From NCBI RefSeq assembly GCF_900094575.1, contig NZ_FMAE01000001.1, forward strand, positions 1,035,764 to 1,099,763: DNA of 64,000 nt, in the 5' to 3' direction. This stretch comes from Bradyrhizobium yuanmingense (GTDB taxonomy: Bacteria; Pseudomonadota; Alphaproteobacteria; Rhizobiales; Xanthobacteraceae). A program made the position numbers and the translations under genes. Shown piece by piece: positions 17,465-27,272 of the stretch. Within the stretch, counting starts at the first letter, position 1, and the number at the start of each line of letters is the position of its first letter. The notes under the pieces were generated by a model, which made no database searches, had not been told where the DNA came from, and saw only the letters and a list, made by a program, of their open reading frames with translations.

Positions 17465-17790
17465 GTTTTGCCGTACGCACGGCCCGCCATTTCGCCCGCA
17501 GTATTCCCTGACACCGTCGACAGAGCCGGAAACTTACAGACGAGACGAAACCTAGCAGCGCCGTTCGTCCGCGCGCGGCCGCGAGCTCACCGGGGACTAC
17601 CCTTCCTGCCCGCACCTTTCGCGCCCGACGCTGCCGCGTCCACCGCAAGCCCGGCTCGCGACAATGACGACCTCATGATCGCCCCTCGAATTGAGCCGGG
17701 ATGACCGACACATACGACAAATCCGAATTTCGGTAAGGAAGAATATCTTTGCTTCACTGGGTTGACACGAGACCGAAACAGGCCGCCAGG
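17451..17790. repeat. Right part of the split dispersed repeat (copy A, right)
   Basis: This matches 47745-48075 over its length with small gaps. Shared blocks include GTTTTGCCGTACGCACGGCC, GCAGCGCCGTTCGTCCGCGC, TGCCCGCACCTTTCGCGCCC and a final GGGTTGAC. It is non-coding as far as can be seen. The rest of the gap to 17936 holds the upstream region of the next gene. Confidence 0.8.
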
Positions 17791-17936
17791 CTGGCCCTCG
17801 AACCCGCGGGGACCAGACGCACCCTTGTATGCATTATCCCAGTTGCCATTCCCCTGCGCTTCGCTTTACATGCCCTCAACTGCCCCGCGGAACGGCCGGG
17901 GCCGGAAAAATCACACAGATTTCCAGGGGACGGAGC

Positions 17937-19001
17937 ATGGCGCACAACATATTGATTCTTGGGGCTTCTTACGGCTCCCTGCTGGGCACGAAGCTGCTGA
18001 TGGCCGGGCATAACGTGACCCTGGTCTGCCGCGCAAAGACTGCGGAGCTGATCAACCGCGACGGTACCGAGGTGCGCATTAAGCTACGCGACGAGGCGGT
18101 GCACCGGGCGATCTTCTCCCGCAACCTCCCTGGCAAGCTCGACGCGGTGACGCCGGCCAATGTCGACCTCTCCCGCTACGATCTGGTCGGCCTCGCGATG
18201 CAGGAGCCGCAATACACCAACCACACGGTGCGCGTCCTCATGGTCAAGATTGCCGCGGCGAAGCTGCCGTGCCTGTCGATCATGAACATGCCGCCCCTGC
18301 CCTACCTGAAGCGGATTCCGGCACTCGCCGACATGGATCTCGAGGAGGCCTACACCAATGCGCAGGTGTGGGAGCGGTTTGAGCCCGGGCTGGTGACGCT
18401 GTGCTCGCCCGACCCGCAGGCCTTCCGGCCGCCGGAAGAGGCCGCCAACGTGCTGCATGTCGGCCTGCCCACCAACTTCAAGGCGTCGGTCTTCGCCGAC
18501 GAGAAGCACAACAAGCTGCTGCGCGAGCTGGAGGCCGACATCGACGCGGTGACGCTCGACGGCCACGACGTGCCGGTGAAGCTGAAAGTTTTCGATTCCC
18601 TGTTCGTGCCGCTGGCGAAATGGTCGATGCTGCTGACCGGCAATTACCGCTGCATCACGCCGAACGAGCCGCAGTCGATCCGCGACGCCGTGCACGGCGA
18701 TCTCAATCGTTCGCAGACGATCTACGACCATGTCGATGCGATCGCCCGCCGCCTCGGCGCCGATCCGCAGGACCAGGTGCCGTTCGCGAAGTACGCCAAG
18801 GCCGCGGAGAGCCTGCTCAAGCCGTCATCGGCGGCGCGCGCGGTCGCGAGCGGTGCGCCCTTCATCGAACGCGTCGACCTGCTGGTGAAGCTGATCTCGC
18901 ATCAGCTCGGCGTGCCCAACGCCGAGATCGACCGCACCGTCGACACCGTGGACCAGAAGCTGAGCGAGAAGATCGTGCAGGGCGGCTCCGGCGCGCAGTA
19001 G
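17937..19001 (+). CDS. Ketopantoate reductase family protein
   Basis: The 354-residue protein begins with a Rossmann strand and turn (ILILGASYGSLLGTKLLMAG), followed by TLVCRAKTAELI, the NADP-binding half of the ApbA/PanE family. The C-terminal helical half fits the family length of about 300-350. The glycine motif is atypical (GASYGS), so cofactor use may differ from true PanE. Nothing nearby belongs to pantothenate synthesis. The ATG is preceded by GGACGGAGC; a longer frame from 17829 runs into the repeat and is rejected. It is the first core gene after the integrated element. Confidence 0.75.
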   Translation: MAHNILILGASYGSLLGTKLLMAGHNVTLVCRAKTAELINRDGTEVRIKLRDEAVHRAIFSRNLPGKLDAVTPANVDLSRYDLVGLAMQEPQYTNHTVRVLMVKIAAAKLPCLSIMNMPPLPYLKRIPALADMDLEEAYTNAQVWERFEPGLVTLCSPDPQAFRPPEEAANVLHVGLPTNFKASVFADEKHNKLLRELEADIDAVTLDGHDVPVKLKVFDSLFVPLAKWSMLLTGNYRCITPNEPQSIRDAVHGDLNRSQTIYDHVDAIARRLGADPQDQVPFAKYAKAAESLLKPSSAARAVASGAPFIERVDLLVKLISHQLGVPNAEIDRTVDTVDQKLSEKIVQGGSGAQ

Positions 19002-19028
19002 CGCGGCGCGCCCTGGCAACGCCGGCGC

Positions 19029-19613
19029 TCAGGCAACCAGGAAGGATTGCAGCCAGATCAGCCCGGTCACCGCGACCAGCGTAACCGCGCCGGTGCGCGT
19101 GACGAGGTCAGGGCGCCCGAGGCGACGGGCGCCGCGGCCGAGCGTTGCGCCGAGAATGATCCACGCGGCGCCGGCGGTGAGAATCTGCAGCACGATCACG
19201 CCGAGCCACGGCAGCAGTTCGAGCGGCCCGGCCCCAAGCGGCAGCAGCAGGAACGCGAAGACCAGTGCTTTCGGGTTGAGCAGCGTCGTCAGCAGCACCT
19301 GGCCGAACGTCACCGCAGCGCCGTCGCGCAGCTCGCGCGTATTGACGCGCCAGAGCATGACCGCGAGGCACAGGATGTAGATGGTCACGGCGACGCGGAG
19401 CAGCAGCGCCGCAATCGGGATGTCGCTGATGACCGGACCGAGCGCCAGCCGCAGCACCGCGATCGCCAGCAGATAGCCGCACAGCTCCGCCGCAAGCAGA
19501 TGAAGGGAGCGCGAGATGCCCGCTCCGGCCCCCGATGTCGCCAGCAGGGTGTTGGTCGGCCCAGGCACTGCCAGCAGGAAATAGGTCGCCGTGAAGAAGG
19601 TCAGAAAGGTCAT
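19029..19613 (-). CDS. LysE-family amino-acid exporter
   Basis: The 194-residue inner-membrane protein has about six hydrophobic segments. It has the family N-terminus with PGPTNTLLATSGA (the 'PGP' signature after the first helix) and a NPKALVFAFLLLP motif in the middle. LysE/RhtB proteins export amino acids or related metabolites. The longer open frame to 20243 is antisense to the next gene and is rejected. It converges on the ketopantoate reductase-like gene. Confidence 0.87.
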   Translation of the reverse strand: MTFLTFFTATYFLLAVPGPTNTLLATSGAGAGISRSLHLLAAELCGYLLAIAVLRLALGPVISDIPIAALLLRVAVTIYILCLAVMLWRVNTRELRDGAAVTFGQVLLTTLLNPKALVFAFLLLPLGAGPLELLPWLGVIVLQILTAGAAWIILGATLGRGARRLGRPDLVTRTGAVTLVAVTGLIWLQSFLVA

Positions 19614-19853
19614 ACGGCCGGATAGCAGCTCTCGAACCCGTCGATCTTGATCTGCGTCATTTGGCCGAGCGATGGCGGTCTGCACCATCTTCCCCGAGCC
19701 GAGGCCTTTCGGCACCGGGTTCCTGCCGCTCACGGCGCATGCTTTCCGGTTTTGGCGTGGGCAACACCACCTGATTCGCGCTGGAGCGCTCGACGCGCCG
19801 CGGCTGGATTGATAAGCCGCTGTCCGCGAATGACGGGACTTTGAGTCGGGGAC

Positions 19854-21368
19854 ATGACGGTTGCGATCGAGATGGGGCAGACCACGGCAGGCGCCGCGGC
19901 CGCCATGGACCTCGAGGAACTGCTGGCGACCCGTCTCCTGGTGCAGGGCAATTCGGGCTCCGGCAAGTCGCATCTGCTGCGGCGGCTGCTGGAACAGAGC
20001 GCACCCTGGGTGCAGCAGGCCATCATCGACCCCGAGGGCGACTTCGTCACGCTGGCCGAGCGCTTCGGCCATCTGGTGATCGAGGCCGAGGATCACACCG
20101 AGCGCGGCCTCCAGGTCGCGGGCGAGCGCGCACGGCTGCATCGCGTCTCCACCGTGCTCAATCTCGAAGGTCTCGACGCCGAGAACCAGATGCGGCGCGC
20201 GGCTGCGTTCCTTGGCGGGATGTTCGACGTCGACCGCGATCATTGGTACCCGATGCTCGTCGTCGTCGACGAAGCGCAGTTGTTTGCGCCGGCGGTGGCG
20301 GGCGAAGTCTCGGACGAAGCACGCAAGCTCTCGCTCGCCGCCATGACCAATCTGATGTGCCGCGGCCGCAAGCGCGGGCTTGCCGGCATCATCGCAACCC
20401 AGCGCCTGGCCAAGCTCGCCAAGAACGTCGCGGCCGAAGCCTCGAACTTCCTGATGGGGCGGACCTTCCTCGACATCGACATGGCCCGCGCCGCCGACCT
20501 GCTCGGCATGGAGCGGCGGCAGGCGGAAGCCTTCCGCGATCTCGAGCGCGGTCAGTTCATGGCGCTGGGACCTGCGTTGTCGCGCCGGCCGCTGCGCCTC
20601 AACATCGGCCCGACCGAGACCAGCCCGCGCAATTCGACACCGCGGCTGATGCCGCTGCCGGAAGCCACGCTTGAAGATGCCCGCGCGGTCATCCTCGCCG
20701 CACCGCCGCCCGATGCCAGCCGGCCGCAGCGACGGCCGGCTCCGGATCTGCTCGAGCAGCTTCGCGCGGCGAAGGCCGCCGCGGTGCCGGAGATTCGGGT
20801 CGAAGTGGTCGAGGCTCCCGTCAGTGCCGAAGAGCTCGCCGAGCGGCGCGATCGCGTGGATCGCACGCTGCGTGCCGTGATGGCCGAGCCCGACGCCGGC
20901 TTCCGCGCCATCGGCGTGCTCTATCAGGAGTTCGTGGTTCGCTGCCGCATCGAGGGGTTAGGGGCGGCGGTGCCCGATCTCAGCGAATTCCGTCGCATGC
21001 TGACGCATGCGCGCGCCGGGCTCGGGACGGATCTCACCGAAGACGACGCCTGGCAGGACGTGGCGCTGCGCGCCTCGATCCTGCCCGACGACATGCAGGG
21101 CGTGTTCATGATGATCGCGCGCGCGGCGAAGGAAGGCTGGCCCTGCCCCGGCGATGCCGCAATCGCCCGCGCCTACGGCTCGCACTCGCTGCGCCGCGCG
21201 CAGCGCCTGCTCGGCTACATGGAGGAGCAGGGCCTGATCGTCGTCCAGCTCGACGGCGGCGGCCGCCGGATCGTGACGCTGGTGGAGCTCGCCTGGGCGA
21301 CCGCGCCGGGCGATCCCAACGGCGATGATCAGCCGGCGGAGCAGGTCGCAAGCGCGGCGTCGGCTTGA
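19854..21368 (+). CDS. HerA/DUF87-type ATP-binding protein
   Basis: The 504-residue protein has a Walker A GNSGSGKSHLLRRLL near residue 33 and a Walker B PMLVVVDEAQLF near 138. A RGRKRGLAGIIATQRLAKL segment is typical of HerA/FtsK-like ATPases. The C-terminal half contains Ala/Arg-rich linkers and a helix-turn-helix-like stretch (IARAYGSHSLRRAQRLLGYM). It is a soluble protein. No NurA partner is nearby, so a DNA-translocation role is inferred from fold only. Confidence 0.75.
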   Translation: MTVAIEMGQTTAGAAAAMDLEELLATRLLVQGNSGSGKSHLLRRLLEQSAPWVQQAIIDPEGDFVTLAERFGHLVIEAEDHTERGLQVAGERARLHRVSTVLNLEGLDAENQMRRAAAFLGGMFDVDRDHWYPMLVVVDEAQLFAPAVAGEVSDEARKLSLAAMTNLMCRGRKRGLAGIIATQRLAKLAKNVAAEASNFLMGRTFLDIDMARAADLLGMERRQAEAFRDLERGQFMALGPALSRRPLRLNIGPTETSPRNSTPRLMPLPEATLEDARAVILAAPPPDASRPQRRPAPDLLEQLRAAKAAAVPEIRVEVVEAPVSAEELAERRDRVDRTLRAVMAEPDAGFRAIGVLYQEFVVRCRIEGLGAAVPDLSEFRRMLTHARAGLGTDLTEDDAWQDVALRASILPDDMQGVFMMIARAAKEGWPCPGDAAIARAYGSHSLRRAQRLLGYMEEQGLIVVQLDGGGRRIVTLVELAWATAPGDPNGDDQPAEQVASAASA

Positions 21369-21371
21369 GCG

Positions 21372-22109
21372 TCAGGCCGCCTCGGAGCCGCCGAGATAGG
21401 CGTCGCGGATGCGGGGGTCGTCCTTCAGTGCGCGCGCGGGGCCAGACAGCACGATCTTGCCTGTCTGCAGCACATAGGCCTCGTGCGCGATCTCGAGCGC
21501 GAGGCTGGCGTTCTGCTCGACCATGAAAACCGAGACGCCCGCCTGGTTGATGCTGCGGATCAGTTCCAGCACGCGATCGACATAAAGCGGCGACAGGCCC
21601 ATGGTCGGCTCGTCCATCACGATCATGCGCGGGCGGCTCATCAGCGCGCGCGCCATCGCCACCATCTGCTGCTCGCCGCCGGACAGCGAGCCGGCGCGCT
21701 GCGACAGCCGTTGGCCGAGCTTCGGGAACAGCGTCAGCATCCTGTCGAGATCCTGCGCGATGGCGTCGCGGTCATTGCGCACGAAGGCGCCCATCAGGAT
21801 GTTCTCGCGCACGCTCATGTCGGCGAACAGCCGCCGCGCCTCCGGCACGGAGCCGATGCCGCGGCGGACGATCTGCGGCGTGGAGAGCCCGATCAGCGAA
21901 GCGCCGTCGAACGTCACCTCGCCCGAGCGCGGCTTCACCAACCCTAAGATGATCTTCATCGTGGTCGACTTGCCGCTCGCGTTGCCGCCGAGCAGGCAGA
22001 CGATGTGGCCGCGCGCAACCGTGATCGACAGGTCGAAATGCACCTGGGCCTGGCCGTAGAAGGTGTTGACATCAGACAAAGCCAGCAGTGCTTCGGGTGC
22101 GCTCGTCAT
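21372..22109 (-). CDS. livF: ABC transporter ATPase, LivF type
   Basis: The 245-residue ATPase has a Walker A GGNASGKST, signature LSGGEQQM, Walker B MIVMDEPTMGL and the LivF-like sequence GIGSVPEARRLFADM. It energises uptake of a branched-chain amino acid or other small organic substrate with the neighbouring LivG, permease and binding protein. Its ATG overlaps the livG stop (ATGA). It is the last gene of the minus-strand operon that begins with the MetQ-like gene. Confidence 0.9.
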   Translation of the reverse strand: MTSAPEALLALSDVNTFYGQAQVHFDLSITVARGHIVCLLGGNASGKSTTMKIILGLVKPRSGEVTFDGASLIGLSTPQIVRRGIGSVPEARRLFADMSVRENILMGAFVRNDRDAIAQDLDRMLTLFPKLGQRLSQRAGSLSGGEQQMVAMARALMSRPRMIVMDEPTMGLSPLYVDRVLELIRSINQAGVSVFMVEQNASLALEIAHEAYVLQTGKIVLSGPARALKDDPRIRDAYLGGSEAA

Positions 22110-22954
22110 GCCGCGCTCTCCTGCTCCGTCGTCCCTGACAGTCCGTGGCCGAGATAGGCCTCGATCACCTTGGGATCGGTTCGCACCTGCTCGCCCGGCC
22201 CTTCCGCGATCTTCTTGCCCTCGTCCATGACGATGACGCGGTCGGACAGGCGCATCACCATCTCCAGCTTGTGCTCGATCAGCAGGATCGTCAGCCCTTC
22301 GGCTTTCAATTCGGCGACGAGTCCCTGCATCTCCGCGGTCTCGGTCGGATTCATGCCGGCGGTGGGCTCGTCGAGCAGCAGCAGCCGCGGCTTCAGCGCG
22401 AGCGCACGCGCGATCTCGACGCGGCGGCGGTTGGCGTAGGAGAGGCTATAGGCGGGCTGGTCGATGCGCGGCAGCAGCCGTTCGCCGAAACGCGCGAGGA
22501 TGGCCTTGACCTCCTCACGCAGCCGCTCCTCCTCGGCCCTGACGCGCGAGGGACGCAGCAAGGCCAGACCCAATTCCAGCAGCGGACCGATCACCGGCAC
22601 GGCCGGCTTCACGGCGCGCAGCCGCGTGTGCGCGCCGATCAGGACATTGTCCATGACGCTGAGATTGCCGAACACGCGGCCGAGCTGGAAGGTGCGCGCG
22701 ATGCCTTCGGCCGCGAGCCGCTCCGGCGGCAGGCCGGTGATGTCCTGCCCTTCGAAGCTGACGGTGCCGGCATCGGGCCGGTCAAGCCCGGTGACGAGAT
22801 TGAACAGCGTCGTCTTGCCGGCACCATTCGGGCCGATGATGCTGATCAGCTCGCCCCTGGCAAGGTCGAGGTCGATGGCGTCGACCGCGGTGAGGCCGCC
22901 GAAACGGCGCGTCAGGCCGCGCAGGGACAGCATGGCGTGAAGCTGCTTCTCCAT
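22106..22954 (-). CDS. livG: ABC transporter ATPase, LivG type
   Basis: The 282-residue ATPase has Walker A GPNGAGKTT and Walker B LLLLDEPTAGMNP, with the LivG-type insertion (VRAEEERLREEV). The ABC signature reads LSYANRRRVEIA, the 'LSYG' form usual in LivG. I take the ATG at 22954, which touches the stop of the permease gene. The open frame extends further upstream but that part is a shadow of the permease. Confidence 0.9.
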   Translation of the reverse strand: MEKQLHAMLSLRGLTRRFGGLTAVDAIDLDLARGELISIIGPNGAGKTTLFNLVTGLDRPDAGTVSFEGQDITGLPPERLAAEGIARTFQLGRVFGNLSVMDNVLIGAHTRLRAVKPAVPVIGPLLELGLALLRPSRVRAEEERLREEVKAILARFGERLLPRIDQPAYSLSYANRRRVEIARALALKPRLLLLDEPTAGMNPTETAEMQGLVAELKAEGLTILLIEHKLEMVMRLSDRVIVMDEGKKIAEGPGEQVRTDPKVIEAYLGHGLSGTTEQESAA

Positions 22955-24777
22955 CAGACCGTTCCCAACAGGCCCTGCGGCCTGAACCGCACCAGCAGCA
23001 AGAGAACGATGCCGTAGATCAGGATGCGGTACTCGGCCGCGATCCGGAACACCTCGGGCAGGCCGACCAGCGCCACCGACCCGACGATCGCGCCGACGAC
23101 GTTGCCGAGGCCGCCGAGGATGACGACGGTCAGCGCCAGGATGGATTGCTGCGTGTTGAAGGTCTCGTGGTTGATGTAGGAATAAAGATGCGCGGCGATG
23201 CCGCCGCTGACGCCGGCGGCGAAGCCGCCGAAGATGAAGGCGATCGACTTGTAGCGGTTCAGGCTGAGGCCATAGGCGCGCGCGGCGATGTCGTCGTCGC
23301 GGATGGCGCGAAAGCTGCGGCCAAGATGCGAGGTAAGCAGCCGTCCCTGCAGCAGCGCCAGCACGACCATCACCGCAAGGCTGAACCAATAGACCGAGGT
23401 CGGGCTGATCAGGTCATAGCCGAATAGAGCCAGCGGCGGGATGCCGGAGATGCCGATCGGACCGCGTGTCACGCTTTCCCAATTCAGGATCACCAGCGCC
23501 ACGATCTCGCCGATCGCAAGCGTCGCGATCGACACATAATGCCCGCGCAGGCGGAAGGAAGGCGAGATCAGGAGCGTGCCGAGCGCGGCGCTCATCAGGC
23601 CACCGCCGATGACGGCAAGTCCGGCCGGAACGGCCAGCACCAGCGACAGCAATGCGGAGGTGTAGGCGCCGATCGCAAGCAGCGCGGCATGACCGAGAGA
23701 GACCTGCCCCATCGTGCCCGCAACCAGCGTCAGGCTGAGCCCGAGCATGCCGAGCAACCAGGCATTGATCAGGGTCTGGAGCACGTAGAAGGACACCGGG
23801 AACAGCGGCAGGATCGCAAAGCCGGCAACAGCGACCAACAGCGCCCAGCGCGGAATATTCACCGGGCGGCTCGGCGCGATGAACGTGCCGGTGAGCGGCT
23901 CGGGCGGCGCCTGCCGTGCGCTGACGAACAGGCCGTTCGGCCGCACCACGAGCACGACGACGAGCAGCAGGAACGCGAACAAATTGCGGTAGCTGGTGCC
24001 GAGCACGGCGACGCCGTAGCTCTCGACGAGGCCCAGCAGCAGGCTGCCGATCACCGCGCCCGGCACGTTGCCGGCGCCGCCGACGACTTCCGCGACGACG
24101 CCCTTGAGCGTCGCCTGAAGGCTCATCGCCGTGTCGATCTGGTTGTAGTACATGCCGACCAGCATGCCGGAGACGCCGCCGAGCGCCGCCGCGATACCGA
24201 ACACGGCCTGATTGACCCGGTTGACGTCGACGCCCATCTGCATGGCGGCGTCGCGGTCCTGCGCCGTGGCACGCACGGCCCAGCCGAGCTTGGTGTAACG
24301 CAGGAACACGAACAGCAGCAGCGCACTGGTGAGGCCGACGCCGGCAATGAGCAGATCAAGCGGCCCGATCGTCCCGCCACCGACCTGGAAGCGGACATCG
24401 GGCAACTGGCTCGGCAACGCGCGCGGATTGGGCGAGAAGATCAGCATCACCAGTTGGTCGAGCACGAAGCTGATGCCGATGGTCGCGAGCAGCGGCGCGA
24501 TGCGCACCGAGTTTTGCAGCGGCCGCAGACCGAACCGCTCGATGATCAGACCGACGATCGCCGCCGCCACGGCGACCACGATGATGGTGAGAGGCAGCGG
24601 CGTGTGCAGCTGCACCACCGCGATCCAGCCGATATAGGCGCCGACCAGATAGATCGACCCTTGCGCGAAGTTGATCAGCCGGCTGACGCCGAAGATCAGC
24701 GCGAGCCCGACTGCAACGAGCGCGTAGACATTGCCGACGATCAGCCCGTTGATGGTGTGGTCGAGCCAGGAGGACAC
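22954..24777 (-). CDS. Fused LivH-LivM branched-chain-type ABC permease
   Basis: The 607-residue inner-membrane protein contains both permease halves in one chain. Residues 1 to about 290 match LivH ([20 protein letters not shown], then [20 protein letters not shown]). Residues about 310 to 607 match LivM ([20 protein letters not shown], then [17 protein letters not shown]). They are normally separate genes. The junction is a short hydrophilic stretch near 290-310. The fused permease is flanked by its ATPases downstream and the binding protein upstream. Confidence 0.92.
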   Translation of the reverse strand: MSSWLDHTINGLIVGNVYALVAVGLALIFGVSRLINFAQGSIYLVGAYIGWIAVVQLHTPLPLTIIVVAVAAAIVGLIIERFGLRPLQNSVRIAPLLATIGISFVLDQLVMLIFSPNPRALPSQLPDVRFQVGGGTIGPLDLLIAGVGLTSALLLFVFLRYTKLGWAVRATAQDRDAAMQMGVDVNRVNQAVFGIAAALGGVSGMLVGMYYNQIDTAMSLQATLKGVVAEVVGGAGNVPGAVIGSLLLGLVESYGVAVLGTSYRNLFAFLLLVVVLVVRPNGLFVSARQAPPEPLTGTFIAPSRPVNIPRWALLVAVAGFAILPLFPVSFYVLQTLINAWLLGMLGLSLTLVAGTMGQVSLGHAALLAIGAYTSALLSLVLAVPAGLAVIGGGLMSAALGTLLISPSFRLRGHYVSIATLAIGEIVALVILNWESVTRGPIGISGIPPLALFGYDLISPTSVYWFSLAVMVVLALLQGRLLTSHLGRSFRAIRDDDIAARAYGLSLNRYKSIAFIFGGFAAGVSGGIAAHLYSYINHETFNTQQSILALTVVILGGLGNVVGAIVGSVALVGLPEVFRIAAEYRILIYGIVLLLLVRFRPQGLLGTV

Positions 24778-24831
24778 GCAGTATTCCTAATCAGGGAGAA
24801 AGCGGCCGGAGCGATCGCTTCGGCCATCGCA

Positions 24832-25989
24832 TCAGGTCGGCTTGCCGTCCCACAGCGCGAACTGACCCTTGCGCACGACGAGCTCGGCGTTCATGGCGCC
24901 CTTGACGCGGCGGCTCTCGACGTCGAACGTCGCCTGACCGAAGATGACGCTGGAGACGTCCTTCACCTTGGCGAAGGCATCGCGGATGGCGCGGCGGTCG
25001 GTGCCGCCGATCTTCACCACGGCAGCGGCCATGTTCATCGCGTCATAGGAATAGGCATTGAAGGCGTCGGGCTCCTGCCCGTTGTACTTGGCCTTGAAGC
25101 CGTCGATGAACTTCCTCACCTCGGGCCGCGGATCTTGCGGGAAATAGCGCGTGCCGAGATGGACGTCCTCGACCGCCTCGCCCCCGAGCTCGATGAATTT
25201 CGGCGAATACACCGAGCTGGCCGCGCAGATCGTCTGCTTCAGGCCGACCTGGCGGGCCTGGCGCGCGATCAGCGCGCCGTCGGAATAATAGGAGATCAGG
25301 ATCAGGCCGTCCGGGCTGGCGTCGCGCACGCGCACCAGAGTGGAGCGGAAGTCGCGTTCCTCGGCGATGTAGCCCTCGGTGATCGCGACCTCGGCGCCGT
25401 ATTCCTTGGCCGCCTTGACGAAATGGTCGCGGCTGGTGCGGCCCCAATCGGTGTTGAGGTGCAGCACCGCAAGCTTCTTCAGGCCGAGCCGCCTGACGGC
25501 GTAGGACGCCAGCAGCGGCTGCTCGTCGGCCTGGCTCACGGACGTGCTCCACATGAAGTCACCGCCCTTGGTGAAGTCGGGGTGCGAATTGGTGAAGCCG
25601 AACTGCACCAGGCCGCCGCGCTGATAGATCGGGGAGGCCGCCATCGAGGCGGGACTGGAGAAATCGCCGAGCTCCATGACGATGCGGGGATCGGAGACGA
25701 ATTTCTGGGCGATCGCGACCGACTGGCGCGGATCGCTCTGGCTGTCCTCGAACTGGTAGGCGAGCTTGCGGCCGTTGATGCCGCCGGCGGCGTGAATCTC
25801 GTCGAGCGCGAGATCAAAGCCCTGCTTCCACTGCGCGCCATATTGCGCGTTCGGTCCCGTGAGGGGGCCGCTGACCCCGAGCAGGATCGGCTCGGCGGAT
25901 TGCGCCAGTGCGGCGCGCGAGAAGGCTGTGCCCGCCATCATGGCGGCGAGCGAACCTTTGACCAGGGTACGGCGATCGATGTTGCTCAT
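24832..25989 (-). CDS. Periplasmic substrate-binding protein, LivK type
   Basis: The 385-residue protein starts with a Tat-like signal (RRTLVKGSLAAMMAGTAFSR, ending near ALA-QS). It then shows the type I periplasmic binding fold of the Leu/Ile/Val family (PILLGVSGPLTGPNAQYGAQ, FEDSQSDPRQSVAIAQKFVS). It should capture the substrate for the adjacent permease. The substrate is not determinable; the link to a flavin monooxygenase and AhpD-like genes suggests it need not be an amino acid. Confidence 0.9.
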   Translation of the reverse strand: MSNIDRRTLVKGSLAAMMAGTAFSRAALAQSAEPILLGVSGPLTGPNAQYGAQWKQGFDLALDEIHAAGGINGRKLAYQFEDSQSDPRQSVAIAQKFVSDPRIVMELGDFSSPASMAASPIYQRGGLVQFGFTNSHPDFTKGGDFMWSTSVSQADEQPLLASYAVRRLGLKKLAVLHLNTDWGRTSRDHFVKAAKEYGAEVAITEGYIAEERDFRSTLVRVRDASPDGLILISYYSDGALIARQARQVGLKQTICAASSVYSPKFIELGGEAVEDVHLGTRYFPQDPRPEVRKFIDGFKAKYNGQEPDAFNAYSYDAMNMAAAVVKIGGTDRRAIRDAFAKVKDVSSVIFGQATFDVESRRVKGAMNAELVVRKGQFALWDGKPT

Positions 25990-26047
25990 TCACGGCTCCA
26001 TCCATTCAATGTTGATACAGCAGCAATTCTCGTGCCGGTGAGATTGC

Positions 26048-26623
26048 CTATTTCGAGGGCTCGCCGAGCGACAGCATCAGCCGGTTCGCCCAGTTGAAGA
26101 ACGCGGCGCCGTTGATGACGTCGACGATCTCGGCGTCGTCGAGACCGGCGCGGCGCAGCTCGGCGATATTGTCAGGCCCGAATGCGATCGGCGTTGCGGC
26201 CAACGCCACCGAGGCCTTGACCACCGCATTCCAGCGCTCACCGAGATCGGCCCCAACGCCCTCGTCAAGCAGACGCTGCACGTCGTCGCGGCGCTTGGAA
26301 TAGGTGCTGGCGAAGCGCGCATGCACGGAGGCGCAATAGATGCAGCCGTTGTAGCGCGAGGTCGCCGCAGCGGCGAGCTCGCGCTCGGCGCGCGGCAGGC
26401 CGTCGGCGACGTTGTAGAAGATGTCCTTGTCGGTCTTGGTGCGGGCTTCCAGCACTTCGGGATCGCGCACCAAGAGACGAAAATATTCCGACTTGGCGCG
26501 GGCGCGGTCGACGAGGCCGGCGTAGTGCCGCTCGGTCAGCTCGGCCTCGGGCAGCGGGTCGATCCACGAGACCCAGCCGAGCTCGTCCTGGGTGAAGGCG
26601 ACGGGCGGATTGACGGTGCTCAT
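26048..26623 (-). CDS. Alkylhydroperoxidase-domain protein (AhpD-like, Avi_7169 type)
   Basis: The 191-residue protein has the AhpD/CMD core with the redox motif CIYCASVH, followed by a helical region. I assign it to the family described as the alkylhydroperoxidase-domain Avi_7169 group, known to cluster with a CMD-domain protein and a luciferase-like monooxygenase; this is from recall. The start at 26623 is supported by AGGAGGTCC a few bases upstream. It follows the CMD gene in the same operon. Confidence 0.8.
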   Translation of the reverse strand: MSTVNPPVAFTQDELGWVSWIDPLPEAELTERHYAGLVDRARAKSEYFRLLVRDPEVLEARTKTDKDIFYNVADGLPRAERELAAAATSRYNGCIYCASVHARFASTYSKRRDDVQRLLDEGVGADLGERWNAVVKASVALAATPIAFGPDNIAELRRAGLDDAEIVDVINGAAFFNWANRLMLSLGEPSK

Positions 26624-26634
26624 GATTGGACCTC

Positions 26635-27237
26635 CTACGCGTTCGCTGCGGCGAGCGTGCGCAGGCCGCTGACGACGCGCACCTGGAACGACAGGAACGC
26701 AACGAGCTGGGACAACGTGACGATGCCGGTGGATGACCAGCCGGCAGCCAGTAGCGCCTTCATGTCGGCGGACGCGGCATCGCGCGGTTGGAAGAGAAGC
26801 AGATGCGCGTGCTCCAATGCTGCGACCAGCCTGGCGCCGAGGACAGGCTTGCGCTCCGCGCTGACGCGATAGATCAAGCCGGCCTTGTTCTCGATCGACA
26901 ACGGACCGGCCGGATAGGCGCCGTATGGGCCGGAGGTCTTGCCGCGCTCGATCTCGGCGTTGATCGCATCGAGCAGAGGCGCGCCATCCGCAGTCGCGGC
27001 AAGCTTGTCGCGATAGAAGGCGGCGACGGGGGACTCGCCATGGAGCCCGGTCGCGAAGGCCGCGACCACCGCGCGCTCGGCAAGCGAAAAATCGCCGGCG
27101 TCCACCGGCTCGAACAAAGCGAGATAGCTCTTCTGCGCATTCTCGCGCGCCTGCAGGCGGCGCGCGCGGATGGCGTCGAGTGTGGAGCCGGGCTCGATCC
27201 CGGCGAGCGTGTCGATGATGTCTTGCGTTCCCATCAT
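26635..27237 (-). CDS. CMD-domain protein (Avi_7170 type)
   Basis: The 200-residue helical protein resembles carboxymuconolactone-decarboxylase-fold proteins lacking the CxxC pair (ERAVVAAFATGLHGESPVAA). It looks like the Avi_7170 companion of the preceding family. Two ATGs lie side by side at 27237 and 27234, with GAGG upstream. Lacking the redox cysteines, it may act as a structural partner of the AhpD-like protein. It lies between the monooxygenase and AhpD-like genes with short gaps. Confidence 0.75.
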   Translation of the reverse strand: MMGTQDIIDTLAGIEPGSTLDAIRARRLQARENAQKSYLALFEPVDAGDFSLAERAVVAAFATGLHGESPVAAFYRDKLAATADGAPLLDAINAEIERGKTSGPYGAYPAGPLSIENKAGLIYRVSAERKPVLGARLVAALEHAHLLLFQPRDAASADMKALLAAGWSSTGIVTLSQLVAFLSFQVRVVSGLRTLAAANA

Positions 27238-27272
27238 TCAGCCTCGTGCAACGCGTTTTTCGTTCATTCCGG

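Noticed and set aside
19614..20243. N-terminal extension of the LysE gene
   Set aside because: The extension overlaps the HerA-like gene antisense and lacks homology to LysE; the true N-terminus begins at 19613.
23539..26097. An 852-codon plus-strand open frame
   Set aside because: It is antisense to the Liv permease and binding-protein genes and its sequence is Arg/Asp/Gln-rich without domains, typical of high-GC shadows.
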